Below the pieces are notes generated by a model, which saw nothing but the letters and a program-made list of their open reading frames with translations, was not told the DNA's origin and searched no databases. Made by a program: the position numbers and the translations under genes. Below are positions 1 through 12,848 of a DNA stretch of 64,000 bases, piece by piece. Source of the DNA: Heliocidaris erythrogramma (lineage: Eukaryota > Echinodermata > Echinoidea > Camarodonta > Echinometridae); assembly GCA_025617745.1 (NCBI GenBank), contig CM046856.1:47258625-47322624 (forward strand). The letters are read 5' to 3'. Positions within the stretch are counted from its first letter, which is position 1; each line of letters starts with the position of its first letter.

Positions 1-246
1 ACAATATAGGATACTATGTAATACTCTAAACTGAAATTCACCGTCTAAAGTGCATAATCTCCGGGTCAAAAAGGAAGTCGCAATTGCAATGTAGTATATG
101 AATGTGCTATTTAAGCGTGTCTATAAACGCAAAGGTTTCCTTATATTATCTATTAGGATTTTATAACATAATTTAGAAGTCAGTCCTTCATTATGATATC
201 ATTATTTTTATCGCCTACTTTATACATTAATCCCTCGATCGTCCCG

Positions 247-355
247 TCCCCAGTGGCGCAATTGGTTAGCGCGCTGTACTTATAGACAGTACCCAGCGCC
301 GTCTGGCTACGCTGTAGGCATGCGGAGGTGGTGAGTTCGATCCTCACCTGGGGAA
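247..355 (+). tRNA. tRNA-Ile-UAU: tRNA-Ile(UAU), array copy 1
   Basis: Canonical D-loop AATTGGTTA and 7-bp acceptor stem. Variable loop ends in G (AGGTG), changing the base expected to pair with A15. Confidence 0.9.
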
Positions 356-362
356 ACCGGGG

Positions 363-368
363 TTTTTT
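363..368 (+). terminator. Pol III T-run terminator, representative
   Basis: TTTTTT starting 8 nt after the tRNA 3' end in copy 1. Nearly every array copy has the same run in the context CGGGGTTTTTTGC; copy 26 has seven T and copy 57 has a broken run (TATTTT). Confidence 0.85.
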
Positions 369-827
369 GCACTCAGTAGAGAGAAAACCATTCCAAAGTG
401 TACATGTGCTTTTCTGAGTTTCCATCTATCCCAAACAAAATCTTTTCCCATTTTAAAGTATCTAAGTGCATCAATTTCATTTCCAACTATCTTTTATTTT
501 TTCCACAGAAAGAACATAAGTTATATGATATAAAGCCAGATTGATACAGTTTATCATTACAATATAGGATACTATGTAATACTCTACTGAACTGAAATTC
601 ACCATCTAAAGTGCATAATCTCCGGGTCAAAAAGGAAGTCGCAATTGCAATGTAGTATATGAATGTGCTATTTTAGAGTGTCTATAAACGCAAAGGTTTC
701 CGTATATTATCTATAAGAATTTTATAACATAATTTAGAAGTCAGTCCTTCATATGATATCACTATAAATATTTTTATCGCCTACTTTATACATTAAATCC
801 GAGTAATTAATCGATCGTCCCGTCCCG

Positions 828-936
828 TCCCCAGTGGCGCAATTGGTTAGCGCGCTGTACTTATAAACAGTACCCAGCGCCGTCTGGCTACGCTGTAGGC
901 ATGCGGAGGTTGTGAGTTCGATCCTCACCTGGGGAA
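828..936 (+). tRNA. tRNA-Ile-UAU: tRNA-Ile(UAU), array copy 2
   Basis: Canonical body. The first intron base is A, not G (TATAAACAG). Confidence 0.9.
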
Positions 937-1434
937 ACCGGGGTTTTTTGCACTCAGTAGTGAGAAAACCTTTCCAAAGTATACATGTGCTTTTCTGAGT
1001 TTCCATCTAACCCAACCAAAAATCTCTTCCCATTTTACGGCATCAATTTCTTTTCCCCCTATTTCTTTCCACAATTTTGTAACAAATTGACACTTCATAA
1101 ATAAGTGATTGTATACATCAATTTTCTTTCCACAGAAAGAACATAAGTTTTAATATTAAGCCAGATTGATACAGTTGATCATTACAATATAGGATACTAT
1201 GTAATAATCTAAACTGAAATTCACCATCTAAAGTGCATAATCTCCGGGTCAAAAAGGAAGTTGCAATTGTAGATGTAGTATATGAATGTGCTATTTAAGC
1301 GTGTCTATAAACGCAAAGGTTTCCTTATATTATCTATAAGGATTTTATAACATAATTTAGAAGTCAGTCCTTCATGATATCATTATTTTTATCGCCTACT
1401 AATACACATTAATTCCGAGTAATCGATCGTCCCG

Positions 1435-1543
1435 TCCCCAGTGGCGCAATATGTTAGCGCGCTGTACTTATAGACAGTACCCAGCGCCGTCTGGCTACGT
1501 TGTAGGCATGCGGAGGTTGTGAGTTCGATCCTCACCTGGGGAA
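1435..1543 (+). tRNA. tRNA-Ile-UAU: tRNA-Ile(UAU), array copy 3, D-loop variant
   Basis: D-loop AATATGTTA: the G18G19 pair is broken, which should weaken D-loop/T-loop contact. Intron has GTTGTAGG near its 3' end. Confidence 0.75.
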
Positions 1544-2056
1544 ACCAGGGTTTTTTGCACTCAGTCGAGAGAAAACCATTCCAAAGTATACATGTGCTTT
1601 TCTGAGTTTCCATCTAACCCAACCAAAATCTCTTCCCATGCATTTTACGGTATCTAAGTGCATCAATTTCATTTCCCCCTATTTCTTTCCACAATTTTGT
1701 AACAAATTGACACTTCATAAATAAGTGATTGTATACATCAATTTTCTTTCCACAGAAAGAACATAAGTTATATGATATTAAGCCAGATTGATACAGTTTA
1801 TCATTACAATATAGGATACTATGTAATACTCTAAACTGAAATTCACCGTCTAAAGTGCATAATCTCCGGGTCAAAAAGGAAGTCGCAATTGCAATGTAGT
1901 ATATGAATGTGCTATTTAAGCGTGTCTATAAACGCAAAGGTTTCCTTATATTATCTATTAGGATTTTATAACATAATTTAGAAGTCAGTCCTTCATATGA
2001 TATCATTATTTTTATCGCCTACTTTATACATTAATTCCGAGTAATCGATCGTCCCG

Positions 2057-2165
2057 TCCCCAGTGGCGCAATATGTTAGCGCGCTGTACTTATAGACAGT
2101 ACCCAGCGCCGTCTGGCTACGCTGTAGGCATGCGGAGGTTGTGAGTTCGATCCTCACCTGGGGAA
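2057..2165 (+). tRNA. tRNA-Ile-UAU: tRNA-Ile(UAU), array copy 4, D-loop variant
   Basis: D-loop AATATGTTA; rest canonical. Followed by a tRNA-less unit piece at 2304-2640. Confidence 0.75.
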
Positions 2166-2814
2166 ACCGGGGTTTTTTGCACTCAGTAGAGAGAAAACCA
2201 TTCCAAAGTGTACATGTGCTTTTCTGAGTTTCCATCTATCCCAAACAAAATCTTTTCCCATTTTAAAGTATCTAAGTGCATCAATTTCATTTCCAACTAT
2301 CTTTTATTTTTTTCCACAGAAAGAACATAAGTTATATGATATAAAGCCAGATTGATACAGTTTATCATTACAATATAGGATACTATGTAATACTCTACTG
2401 AACTGAAATTCACCATCTAAAGTGCATAATCTCAGGGTCAAAAAGGAAGTCGCAATTGTAACAAATTGACACTTCATAAATAAGTGATTGTATACATCAA
2501 TTTTCTTTCCACAGAAAGAACATAAGTTATATGATATTAAGCCAGATTGATACAGTTTATCATTACAATATAGGATACTATGTAATACTCTAAACTGAAA
2601 TTCACCATCTAAAGTGCATAATCTCCGGGTCAAAAAGGAAGTCGCAATTGCAATGTAGTATATGAATGTGCTATTTAAGCGTGTCTATAAACGCAAAGGT
2701 TTCCTTATATTATCTATAAGGATTTTATAACATAATTTAGAAGTCAGTCCTTCATATTATGATATCATTTTATCGCCTCCTTTATGCATTAATTCCGAAA
2801 AATCGATCGTCCCG

Positions 2815-2927
2815 TCCCCAGTGGCGCATGCAATAGGTTAGCGCGCTGTACTTATAGACAGTACCCAGCGCCGTCTGGCTACGCTGTAGGCATGCGGAGG
2901 TTGTGAGTTCGATCCTCACCTGGGGAA
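2815..2927 (+). tRNA. tRNA-Ile-UAU: tRNA-Ile(UAU)-like, array copy 5, expanded D-loop
   Basis: An ATGC insertion gives a 13-nt D-loop (ATGCAATAGGTTA) and disrupts the A box spacing; may be non-functional. First copy of the 4.41-kb repeat. Confidence 0.7.
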
Positions 2928-3442
2928 ACCAGGGTTTTTTGCACTCAGTAGAGAGAAAACCATTCCAAAGTGTACACCTGTGCTTTCCTGAGTTTCCATC
3001 GAAGCCAACCAAAACCAATTCCCATTTTACGGTATCTAAGTGCATCAATTTCATTTCCCCCTATTTCTTTCCACAATTTTGTAACAAATTGACACTTCAT
3101 AAAAAAGTGATTGTATACATCAATTTTCTTTCCACAGAAAGAACATAAGTTATATGATATAAAGCCAGATTGATACATTTTATCATTACAATATAGGATA
3201 CTATGTAATACTCTAAACTGAAATGACCATCTAAAGTGCATAATCTCCGGGTCAAAAAGGAAGTCGCAATTGCAATGTAGTATATGAATGTGCTATTTAA
3301 GCGTGTCTATAAACACAAAGGTTTGCTTCTATTATCTATTAGGATTTTATAACATAATTTAGAAGTCAGTCCTTCATATGATATCATTATTTTTATCGCC
3401 TACTTTATACATTAATTCCGAGTAATCGATCGTCCCGTCCCG

Positions 3443-3551
3443 TCCCCAGTGGCGCAATTGGTTAGCGCGCTGTACTTATAGACAGTACCCAGCGCCGTCT
3501 GGCTACGCTGTAGGCATGCGGAGGTTGTGAGTTCGATCCTCACCTGGGGAA
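3443..3551 (+). tRNA. tRNA-Ile-UAU: tRNA-Ile(UAU), array copy 6
   Basis: Fully canonical body; 5' flank has a duplicated CCCGT. Confidence 0.92.
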
Positions 3552-4011
3552 ACCGGGGTTTTTTGCACTCAGTAGAGAGAAAACCATTCCAAAGTGTACA
3601 TGTGCTTTTCTGAGTTTCCATCTATCCCAAACAAAATCTTTTCCCATTTTAAGGTATCTAAGTGCATCAATTTCATTTCCAACTATCTTTTATTTTTTTC
3701 CACAGAAAGAACATAAGTTATAATTATGACATGAAGCCAGATTGATACAGTTTATCATTACAATATAGGATACTATGTAATAATCTAAACTGAAATTCAC
3801 CATCTAAAGTGCATAATCTCCGGGTCAAAAAGGAAGTTGCAATTGTAGATGTAGTATATGAATGTGCTATTTAAGCGTGTCTATAAACGCAAAGGTTTCC
3901 TTATATTATCTATAAGGATTTTATAACATAATTTAGAAGTCAGTCCTTCATATGATATCATTATTTTTATCGCCTACTTTATAAATTAATTCCGCGTAAT
4001 CGATGGTCCCG

Positions 4012-4120
4012 TCCACAGTGGCGCAATTGGTTAGCGCGCTGTACTTATAGACAGTACCCAGCGCCTTCTGGCTACGCTGTAGGCATGCGGAGGTTGTGAG
4101 TTCGATCCTCACCTGGGGAA
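4012..4120 (+). tRNA. tRNA-Ile-UAU: tRNA-Ile(UAU), array copy 7, acceptor mismatch
   Basis: Acceptor 5' strand TCCACAG puts A4 opposite G69. Intron has CCTTCTGG in place of CCGTCTGG. Confidence 0.8.
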
Positions 4121-4623
4121 ACCGCGGTTTTTTGCACTCAGTAGAGAGAAAACCATTCCAAAGTGTACACCTGTGCTTTCCTGAGTTTCCATCTAACCCA
4201 ATCAAAATCTCTTCCCATTTTACGGTATCTAAGTGCATCAATTTCATTTCCCCCTATTTCTTTCCACAATTTTGTAACAAATTGACACTTCATAAATAAG
4301 TGATTGTATACATCAATTTTCTTTCCACAGAAAGAACATAAGTTATATAAGCCAGATTGATACAGTTTATCATTACAATATAGGATACTATGTAATACTC
4401 TAAACTGAAATGACCATCTAAAGTGCATAATCTCCGGGTCAAAAAGGAAGTCGCAATTGCAATGTAGTATATGAATGTGCTCTTTAAGCGTGTCTATAAA
4501 CGCAAAGGTTTCCTTATATTATCTATTAGGATTTTATAACATAATTTAGAAGTCAGTCCTTCATATTATGATATCATTTTATCGCCTACTTTATGCATTA
4601 ATTCCGAAAAATCGATCGTCCCG

Positions 4624-4736
4624 TCCCCAGTGGCGCATGCAATAGGTTAGCGCGCTGTACTTATAGACAGTACCCAGCGCCGTCTGGCTACGCTGTAGGC
4701 ATGCGGAGGTTGTGAGTTCGATCCTCACCTGGGGAA
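4624..4736 (+). tRNA. tRNA-Ile-UAU: tRNA-Ile(UAU)-like, array copy 8, expanded D-loop
   Basis: ATGC insertion in the D-loop; other arms intact. Confidence 0.7.
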
Positions 4737-5233
4737 ACCGGGGTTTTTTGCACTCAGTAGTGAGAAAACCTTTCCAAAGTATACATGTGCTTTTCTGAGT
4801 TTCCATCTAACCCAACCAAAAATCTCTTCCCATTTTACGGCATCAATTTCTTTTCCCCCTATTTCTTTCCACAATTTTGTAACAAATTGACACTTCATAA
4901 ATAAGTGATTGTATACATCAATTTTCTTTCCACAGAAAGAACATAAGTTATAATATTAAGCCAGATTGATACAGTTGATCATTACAATATAGGATACTAT
5001 GTAATAATCTAAACTGAAATTCACCATCTAAAGTGCATAATCTCCGGGTCAAAAAGGAAGTCGCAATTGCAATGTAGTATATGAATGTGCTATTTAAGCG
5101 TGTCTATAAACGCAAAGGTTTCCTTATATTATCTATTAGGATTTTATAACATAATTTAGAAGTCAGTCCTTCATATTATGATATCATTTTATCGCCTACT
5201 TTATGCATTAATTCCGAAAAATCGATCGTCCCG

Positions 5234-5346
5234 TCCCCAGTGGCGCATGCAATAGGTTAGCGCGCTGTACTTATAGACAGTACCCAGCGCCGTCTGGCTA
5301 CGCTGTAGGCATGCGGAGGTTGTGAGTTCGATCCTCACCTGGGGAA
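5234..5346 (+). tRNA. tRNA-Ile-UAU: tRNA-Ile(UAU)-like, array copy 9, expanded D-loop
   Basis: ATGC insertion in the D-loop; unit near-identical to that of copy 8, a local duplication of 610 bp. Confidence 0.7.
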
Positions 5347-5843
5347 ACCGGGGTTTTTTGCACTCAGTAGTGAGAAAACCTTTCCAAAGTATACATGTGC
5401 TTTTCTGAGTTTCCATCTAACCCAACCAAAAATCTCTTCCCATTTTACGGCATCAATTTCTTTTCCCCCTATTTCTTTCCACAATTTTGTAACAAATTGA
5501 CACTTCATAAATAAGTGATTGTATACATCAATTTTCTTTCCACAGAAAGAACATAAGTTATAATATTAAGCCAGATTGATACAGTTGATCATTACAATAT
5601 AGGATACTATGTAATACTCTAAACTGAAATGACCATCTAAAGTGCATAATCTCCGGATCAAAAAGGAAGTCGCAATAGCAATGTAGTATATGAATGTGCT
5701 ATTTAAGCGTGTCTATAAACGCAAAGGTTTCCTTATATTATCTATTAGGATTTTATAACATAATTTAGAAGTCAGTCCTTCATATGATATCATTATTTTT
5801 AACGCCTACTTTATACATTAATTCCGAGAAATCGATCGTCCCG

Positions 5844-5952
5844 TCCCCAGTGGCGCAATATGTTAGCGCGCTGTACTTATAGACAGTACCCAGCGCCGTC
5901 TGGCTACGCTGTAGGCATGCGGAGGTTGTGAGTTCGATCCTCACCTGGGGAA
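5844..5952 (+). tRNA. tRNA-Ile-UAU: tRNA-Ile(UAU), array copy 10, D-loop variant
   Basis: D-loop AATATGTTA; followed by a tRNA-less unit piece (6161-6421). Confidence 0.75.
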
Positions 5953-6619
5953 ACCGGGGTTTTTTGCACTCAGTAGAGAGAAAACCATTCCAAAGTGTAC
6001 ATGTGCTTTTCTGAGTTTCCATCTATCCCAAACAAAATCTTTTCCCATTTTAAAGTATCTAAGTGCATCAATTTCATTTCCAACTATCTTTTATTTTTTT
6101 CCACAGAAAGAACATAAGTTATATGATATAAAGCCAGATTGATACAGTTTATCATTACAATTATAGGATACTATGTAATACTCTACTGAACTGAAATTCA
6201 CCATCTAAAGTGCATAATCTCAGGGTCAAAAAGGAAGTCGCAATTGTAACAAATTGACACTTCATAAATAAGTGATTGTATACATCAATTTTCTTTCCAC
6301 AGAAAGAACATAAGTTATATGATATTAAGCCAGATTGATACAGTTTATCATTACAATATAGGATACTATGTAATACTCTAAACTGAAATTCACCATCTAA
6401 AGTGCATAATCTCCGGGTCAAAAAGGAAGTCGCAATTGCAGATGTAGTATATGAATGTGCTATTTAAGCGTGTCTATAAACGCAAAGGTTTCCGTATATT
6501 ATCTATAAGAATTTTATAACATAATTTAGAAGTCAGTCCTTCATATGATATCACTATAAATATTTTTATCGCCTACTTTATACATTAATTCCGAGTAATT
6601 AATGGATCGTCCCGTCCCG

Positions 6620-6728
6620 TCCACAGTGGCGCAATTGGTTAGCGCGCTGTACTTATAGACAGTACCCAGCGCCGTCTGGCTACGCTGTAGGCATGCGGAG
6701 GTTGTGAGTTCGATCCTCACCTGGGGAA
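6620..6728 (+). tRNA. tRNA-Ile-UAU: tRNA-Ile(UAU), array copy 11, acceptor mismatch
   Basis: TCCACAG acceptor strand (A4 against G69); D-loop canonical, intron standard. Confidence 0.8.
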
Positions 6729-7228
6729 ACCGGGGTTTTTTGCACTCAGTAGTGAGAAAACCTTTCCAAAGTATACATGTGCTTTTCTGAGTTTCCATCT
6801 AACCCAACCAAAAATCTCTTCCCATTTTACGGCATCAATTTCTTTCCCCCTATTTCTTTCCACAATTTTGTAACAAATTGACACTTCATAAATAAGTGAT
6901 TGTATACATCAATTTTCTTTCCACAGAAAGAACATAAGTTATATGATATCAAGCCAGATTGATACAGTTTATCATTACATAATAGGATACTATATGTAAT
7001 AATCTAAACTGAAATTCACCATCTAAAGTGCATAATCTCCGGGTCAAAAAGGAAGTCGCAATTGCAATGTAGTATATGAATGTGCTATTTAAGCGTGTCT
7101 ATAAACGCAAAGGTTTCCTTATATTATCTATAAGGATTTTATAACATAATTTAGAAGTCAGTCCTTCATATTATGATATCATTTTATCGCCTCCTTTATG
7201 CATTAATTCCGAAAAATCGATCGTCCCG

Positions 7229-7341
7229 TCCCCAGTGGCGCATGCAATAGGTTAGCGCGCTGTACTTATAGACAGTACCCAGCGCCGTCTGGCTACGCTG
7301 TAGGCATGCGGAGGTTGTGAGTTCGATCCTCACCTGGGGAA
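7229..7341 (+). tRNA. tRNA-Ile-UAU: tRNA-Ile(UAU)-like, array copy 12, expanded D-loop
   Basis: Counterpart of copy 5 in the second 4.41-kb repeat; ATGC insertion retained. Confidence 0.7.
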
Positions 7342-7856
7342 ACCAGGGTTTTTTGCACTCAGTAGAGAGAAAACCATTCCAAAGTGTACACCTGTGCTTT
7401 CCTGAGTTTCCATCGAAGCCAACCAAAACCAATTCCCATTTTACGGTATCTAAGTGCATCAATTTCATTTCCCCCTATTTCTTTCCACAATTTTGTAACA
7501 AATTGACACTTCATAAAAAAGTGATTGTATACATCAATTTTCTTTCCACAGAAAGAACATAAGTTATATGATATAAAGCCAGATTGATACATTTTATCAT
7601 TACAATATAGGATACTATGTAATACTCTAAACTGAAATGACCATCTAAAGTGCATAATCTCCGGGTCAAAAAGGAAGTCGCAATTGCAATGTAGTATATG
7701 AATGTGCTATTTAAGCGTGTCTATAAACACAAAGGTTTGCTTCTATTATCTATTAGGATTTTATAACATAATTTAGAAGTCAGTCCTTCATATGATATCA
7801 TTATTTTTATCGCCTACTTTATACATTAATTCCGAGTAATCGATCGTCCCGTCCCG

Positions 7857-7965
7857 TCCCCAGTGGCGCAATTGGTTAGCGCGCTGTACTTATAGACAGT
7901 ACCCAGCGCCGTCTGGCTACGCTGTAGGCATGCGGAGGTTGTGAGTTCGATCCTCACCTGGGGAA
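7857..7965 (+). tRNA. tRNA-Ile-UAU: tRNA-Ile(UAU), array copy 13
   Basis: Canonical; counterpart of copy 6. Confidence 0.92.
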
Positions 7966-8425
7966 ACCGGGGTTTTTTGCACTCAGTAGAGAGAAAACCA
8001 TTCCAAAGTGTACATGTGCTTTTCTGAGTTTCCATCTATCCCAAACAAAATCTTTTCCCATTTTAAGGTATCTAAGTGCATCAATTTCATTTCCAACTAT
8101 CTTTTATTTTTTTCCACAGAAAGAACATAAGTTATAATTATGACATGAAGCCAGATTGATACAGTTTATCATTACAATATAGGATACTATGTAATAATCT
8201 AAACTGAAATTCACCATCTAAAGTGCATAATCTCCGGGTCAAAAGGAAGTTGCAATTGTAGATGTAGTATATGAATGTGCTATTTAAGCGTGTCTATAAA
8301 CGCAAAGGTTTCCTTATATTATCTATAAGGATTTTATAACATAATTTAGAAGTCAGTCCTTCATTATGATATCATTATTTTTATCGCCTACTTTATAAAT
8401 TAATTCCGCGTAATCGATGGTCCCG

Positions 8426-8534
8426 TCCACAGTGGCGCAATTGGTTAGCGCGCTGTACTTATAGACAGTACCCAGCGCCTTCTGGCTACGCTGTAGGCAT
8501 GCGGAGGTTGTGAGTTCGATCCTCACCTGGGGAA
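8426..8534 (+). tRNA. tRNA-Ile-UAU: tRNA-Ile(UAU), array copy 14, acceptor mismatch
   Basis: Counterpart of copy 7, with the same A4 and CCTTCTGG intron change. Confidence 0.8.
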
Positions 8535-9037
8535 ACCGCGGTTTTTTGCACTCAGTAGAGAGAAAACCATTCCAAAGTGTACACCTGTGCTTTCCTGAGT
8601 TTCCATCTAACCCAATCAAAATCTCTTCCCATTTTACGGTATCTAAGTGCATCAATTTCATTTCCCCCTATTTCTTTCCACAATTTTGTAACAAATTGAC
8701 ACTTCATAAATAAGTGATTGTATACATCAATTTTCTTTCCACAGAAAGAACATAAGTTATATAAGCCAGATTGATACAGTTTATCATTACAATATAGGAT
8801 ACTATGTAATACTCTAAACTGAAATGACCATCTAAAGTGCATAATCTCCGGGTCAAAAAGGAAGTCGCAATAGCAATGTAGTATATGAATGTGCTCTTTA
8901 AGCGTGTCTATAAACGCAAAGGTTTCCTTATATTATCTATTAGGATTTTATAACATAATTTAGAAGTCAGTCCTTCATATTATGATATCATTTTATCGCC
9001 TACTTTATGCATTAATTCCGAAAAATCGATCGTCCCG

Positions 9038-9150
9038 TCCCCAGTGGCGCATGCAATAGGTTAGCGCGCTGTACTTATAGACAGTACCCAGCGCCGTCTG
9101 GCTACGCTGTAGGCATGCGGAGGTTGTGAGTTCGATCCTCACCTGGGGAA
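9038..9150 (+). tRNA. tRNA-Ile-UAU: tRNA-Ile(UAU)-like, array copy 15, expanded D-loop
   Basis: Counterpart of copy 8; ATGC insertion. Confidence 0.7.
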
Positions 9151-9649
9151 ACCGGGGTTTTTTGCACTCAGTAGTGAGAAAACCTTTCCAAAGTATACAT
9201 GTGCTTTTCTGAGTTTCCATCTAACCCAACCAAAAATCTCTTCCCATTTTACGGCATCAATTTCTTTTCCCCCTATTTCTTTCCACAATTTTGTAACAAA
9301 TTGACACTTCATAAATAAGTGATTGTATACATCAATTTTCTTTCCACAGAAAGAACATAAGTTATAATATTAAGCCAGATTGATACAGTTGATCATTACA
9401 ATATAGGATACTATGTAATAATCTAAACTGAAATTCACCATCTAAAGTGCATAATCTCCGGGTCAAAAAGGAAGTCGCAATTGCAATGTAGTATATGAAT
9501 GTGCTATTTAAGCGTGTCTATAAACGCAAAGGTTTCCTTATATTATCTATAAGGATTTTATAACATAATTTAGAAGTCAGTCCTTCATAATGATATCATT
9601 ATTTTTATCGCCTACTTTATACATTAATTCCGCGTAATCGATCGTCCCG

Positions 9650-9758
9650 TCCCCAGTGGCGCAATTGGTTAGCGCGCTGTACTTATAGACAGTACCCAGC
9701 GCCGTCTGGCTACGCTGTAGGCATGCGGAGGTTGTGAGTTCGATCCTCACCTGGGGAA
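9650..9758 (+). tRNA. tRNA-Ile-UAU: tRNA-Ile(UAU), array copy 16
   Basis: Canonical; occupies the slot of copy 9 but with a different unit type, so the second higher-order repeat is not a pure copy of the first. Confidence 0.92.
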
Positions 9759-10268
9759 ACCGGGGTTTTTTGCACTCAGTAGAGAGAAAACCATTCCAAA
9801 GTGTACACCTGTGCTTTCCTGAGTTTCCATCTAACCCAATCAAAATCTCTTCCCATTTTACGGTATCTAAGTGCATCAATTTCATTTCCCCCTATTTCTT
9901 TCCACAATTTTGTAACAAATTGACACTTCATAAATAAGTGATTGTATACATCAATTTTCTTTCCACAGAAAGAACATAAGTTATATGATATTAAGCCAGA
10001 TTGATACAGTTTATCATTACAATATAGGATACTATGTAATACTCTAAACTGAAATGACCATCTAAAGTGCATAATCTCCGGATCAAAAAGGAAGTCGCAA
10101 TAGCAATGTAGTATATGAATGTGCTATTTAAGCGTGTCTATAAACGCAAAGGTTTCCTTATATTATCTATTAGGATTTTATAACATAATTTAGAAGTCAG
10201 TCCTTCATATGATATCATTATTTTTAACGCCTACTTTATACATTAATTCCGAGAAATCGATCGTCCCG

Positions 10269-10377
10269 TCCCCAGTGGCGCAATATGTTAGCGCGCTGTA
10301 CTTATAGACAGTACCCAGCGCCGTCTGGCTACGCTGTAGGCATGCGGAGGTTGTGAGTTCGATCCTCACCTGGGGAA
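10269..10377 (+). tRNA. tRNA-Ile-UAU: tRNA-Ile(UAU), array copy 17, D-loop variant
   Basis: D-loop AATATGTTA; counterpart of copy 10. Confidence 0.75.
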
Positions 10378-11041
10378 ACCGGGGTTTTTTGCACTCAGTA
10401 GAGAGAAAACCATTCCAAAGTGTACATGTGCTTTTCTGAGTTTCCATCTATCCCAAACAAAATCTTTTCCCATTTTAAAGTATCTAAGTGCATCAATTTC
10501 ATTTCCAACTATCTTTTATTTTTTCCACAGAAAGAACATAAGTTATATGATATAAAGCCAGATTGATACAGTTTATCATTACAATATAGGATACTATGTA
10601 ATACTCTACTGAACTGAAATTCACCATCTAAAGTGCATAATCTCAGGGTCAAAAGGAAGTCGCAATTGTAACAAATTGACACTTCATAAATAAGTGATTG
10701 TATACATCAATTTTCTTTCCACAGAAAGAACATAAGTTATATGATATTAAGCCAGATTGATACAGTTTATCATTACAATATAGGATACTATGTAATACTC
10801 TAAACTGAAATTCACCATCTAAAGTGCATAATCTCCGGGTCAAAAAGGAAGTCGCAATTGCAGATGTAGTATATGAATGTGCTATTTAAGCGTGTCTATA
10901 AACGCAAAGGTTTCCGTATATTATCTATAAGAATTTTATAACATAATTTAGAAGTCAGTCCTTCATATGATATCACTATAAATATTTTTATCGCCTACTT
11001 TATACATTAATTCCGAGTAATTAATGGATCGTCCCGTCCCG

Positions 11042-11150
11042 TCCACAGTGGCGCAATTGGTTAGCGCGCTGTACTTATAGACAGTACCCAGCGCCGTCTG
11101 GCTACGCTGTAGGCATGCGGAGGTTGTGAGTTCGATCCTCACCTGGGGAA
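11042..11150 (+). tRNA. tRNA-Ile-UAU: tRNA-Ile(UAU), array copy 18, acceptor mismatch
   Basis: A4 against G69; counterpart of copy 11. Confidence 0.8.
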
Positions 11151-11651
11151 ACCGGGGTTTTTTGCACTCAGTAGTGAGAAAACCTTTCCAAAGTATACAT
11201 GTGCTTTTCTGAGTTTCCATCTAACCCAACCAAAAATCTCTTCCCATTTTACGGCATCAATTTCTTTTCCCCCTATTTCTTTCCACAATTTTGTAACAAA
11301 TTGACACTTCATAAATAAGTGATTGTATACATCAATTTTCTTTCCACAGAAAGAACATAAGTTATATGATATCAAGCCAGATTGATACAGTTTATCATTA
11401 CATAATAGGATACTATATGTAATAATCTAAACTGAAATTCACCATCTAAAGTGCATAATCTCCGGGTCAAAAAGGAAGTCGCAATTGCAATGTAGTATAT
11501 GAATGTGCTATTTAAGCGTGTCTATAAACGCAAAGGTTTCCTTATATTATCTATAAGGATTTTATAACATAATTTAGAAGTCAGTCCTTCATATTATGAT
11601 ATCATTTTATCGCCTCCTTTATGCATTAATTCCGAAAAATCGATCGTCCCG

Positions 11652-11764
11652 TCCCCAGTGGCGCATGCAATAGGTTAGCGCGCTGTACTTATAGACAGTA
11701 CCCAGCGCCGTCTGGCTACGCTGTAGGCATGCGGAGGTTGTGAGTTCGATCCTCACCTGGGGAA
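11652..11764 (+). tRNA. tRNA-Ile-UAU: tRNA-Ile(UAU)-like, array copy 19, expanded D-loop
   Basis: ATGC insertion; third counterpart of copies 5 and 12. Confidence 0.7.
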
Positions 11765-12279
11765 ACCAGGGTTTTTTGCACTCAGTAGAGAGAAAACCAT
11801 TCCAAAGTGTACACCTGTGCTTTCCTGAGTTTCCATCGAAGCCAACCAAAACCAATTCCCATTTTACGGTATCTAAGTGCATCAATTTCATTTCCCCCTA
11901 TTTCTTTCCACAATTTTGTAACAAATTGACACTTCATAAAAAAGTGATTGTATACATCAATTTTCTTTCCACAGAAAGAACATAAGTTATATGATATAAA
12001 GCCAGATTGATACATTTTATCATTACAATATAGGATACTATGTAATACTCTAAACTGAAATGACCATCTAAAGTGCATAATCTCCGGGTCAAAAAGGAAG
12101 TCGCAATTGCAATGTAGTATATGAATGTGCTATTTAAGCGTGTCTATAAACACAAAGGTTTGCTTCTATTATCTATTAGGATTTTATAACATAATTTAGA
12201 AGTCAGTCCTTCATATGATATCATTATTTTTATCGCCTACTTTATACATTAATTCCGAGTAATCGATCGTCCCGTCCCG

Positions 12280-12388
12280 TCCCCAGTGGCGCAATTGGTT
12301 AGCGCGCTGTACTTATAGACAGTACCCAGCGCCGTCTGGCTACGCTGTAGGCATGCGGAGGTTGTGAGTTCGATCCTCACCTGGGGAA
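12280..12388 (+). tRNA. tRNA-Ile-UAU: tRNA-Ile(UAU), array copy 20
   Basis: Canonical; starts a 1193-bp dimer repeated at copy 22. Confidence 0.92.
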
Positions 12389-12848
12389 ACCGGGGTTTTT
12401 TGCACTCAGTAGAGAGAAAACCATTCCAAAGTGTACATGTGCTTTTCTGAGTTTCCATCTATCCCAAACAAAATCTTTTCCCATTTTAAGGTATCTAAGT
12501 GCATCAATTTCATTTCCAACTATCTTTTATTTTTTTCCACAGAAAGAACATAAGTTATAATTATGACATGAAGCCAGATTGATACAGTTTATCATTACAA
12601 TATAGGATACTATGTAATAATCTAAACTGAAATTCACCATCTAAAGTGCATAATCTCCGGGTCAAAAAGGAAGTTGCAATTGTAGATGTAGTATATGAAT
12701 GTGCTATTTAAGCGTGTCTATAAACGCAAAGGTTTCCTTATATTATCTATAAGGATTTTATAACATAATTTAGAAGTCAGTCCTTCATATGATATCATTA
12801 TTTTTATCGCCTACTTTATAAATTAATTCCGCGTAATCGATGGTCCCG

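Larger units (their letters stand above)
2815..11651 (+). repeat. Two consecutive higher-order repeats of about 4.41 kb
   Basis: Copies at 2815, 3443, 4012 and 4624 recur at 7229, 7857, 8426 and 9038, a constant shift of 4414 bp, with the same D-loop and acceptor variants in the same order. The copies at 5844 and 6620 recur at 10269 and 11042 (shift 4422-4425). The next repeat begins at 11652 but decays into a different order after two tRNA copies. This is seven tRNA genes plus one tRNA-less piece per higher-order unit. Confidence 0.85.
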
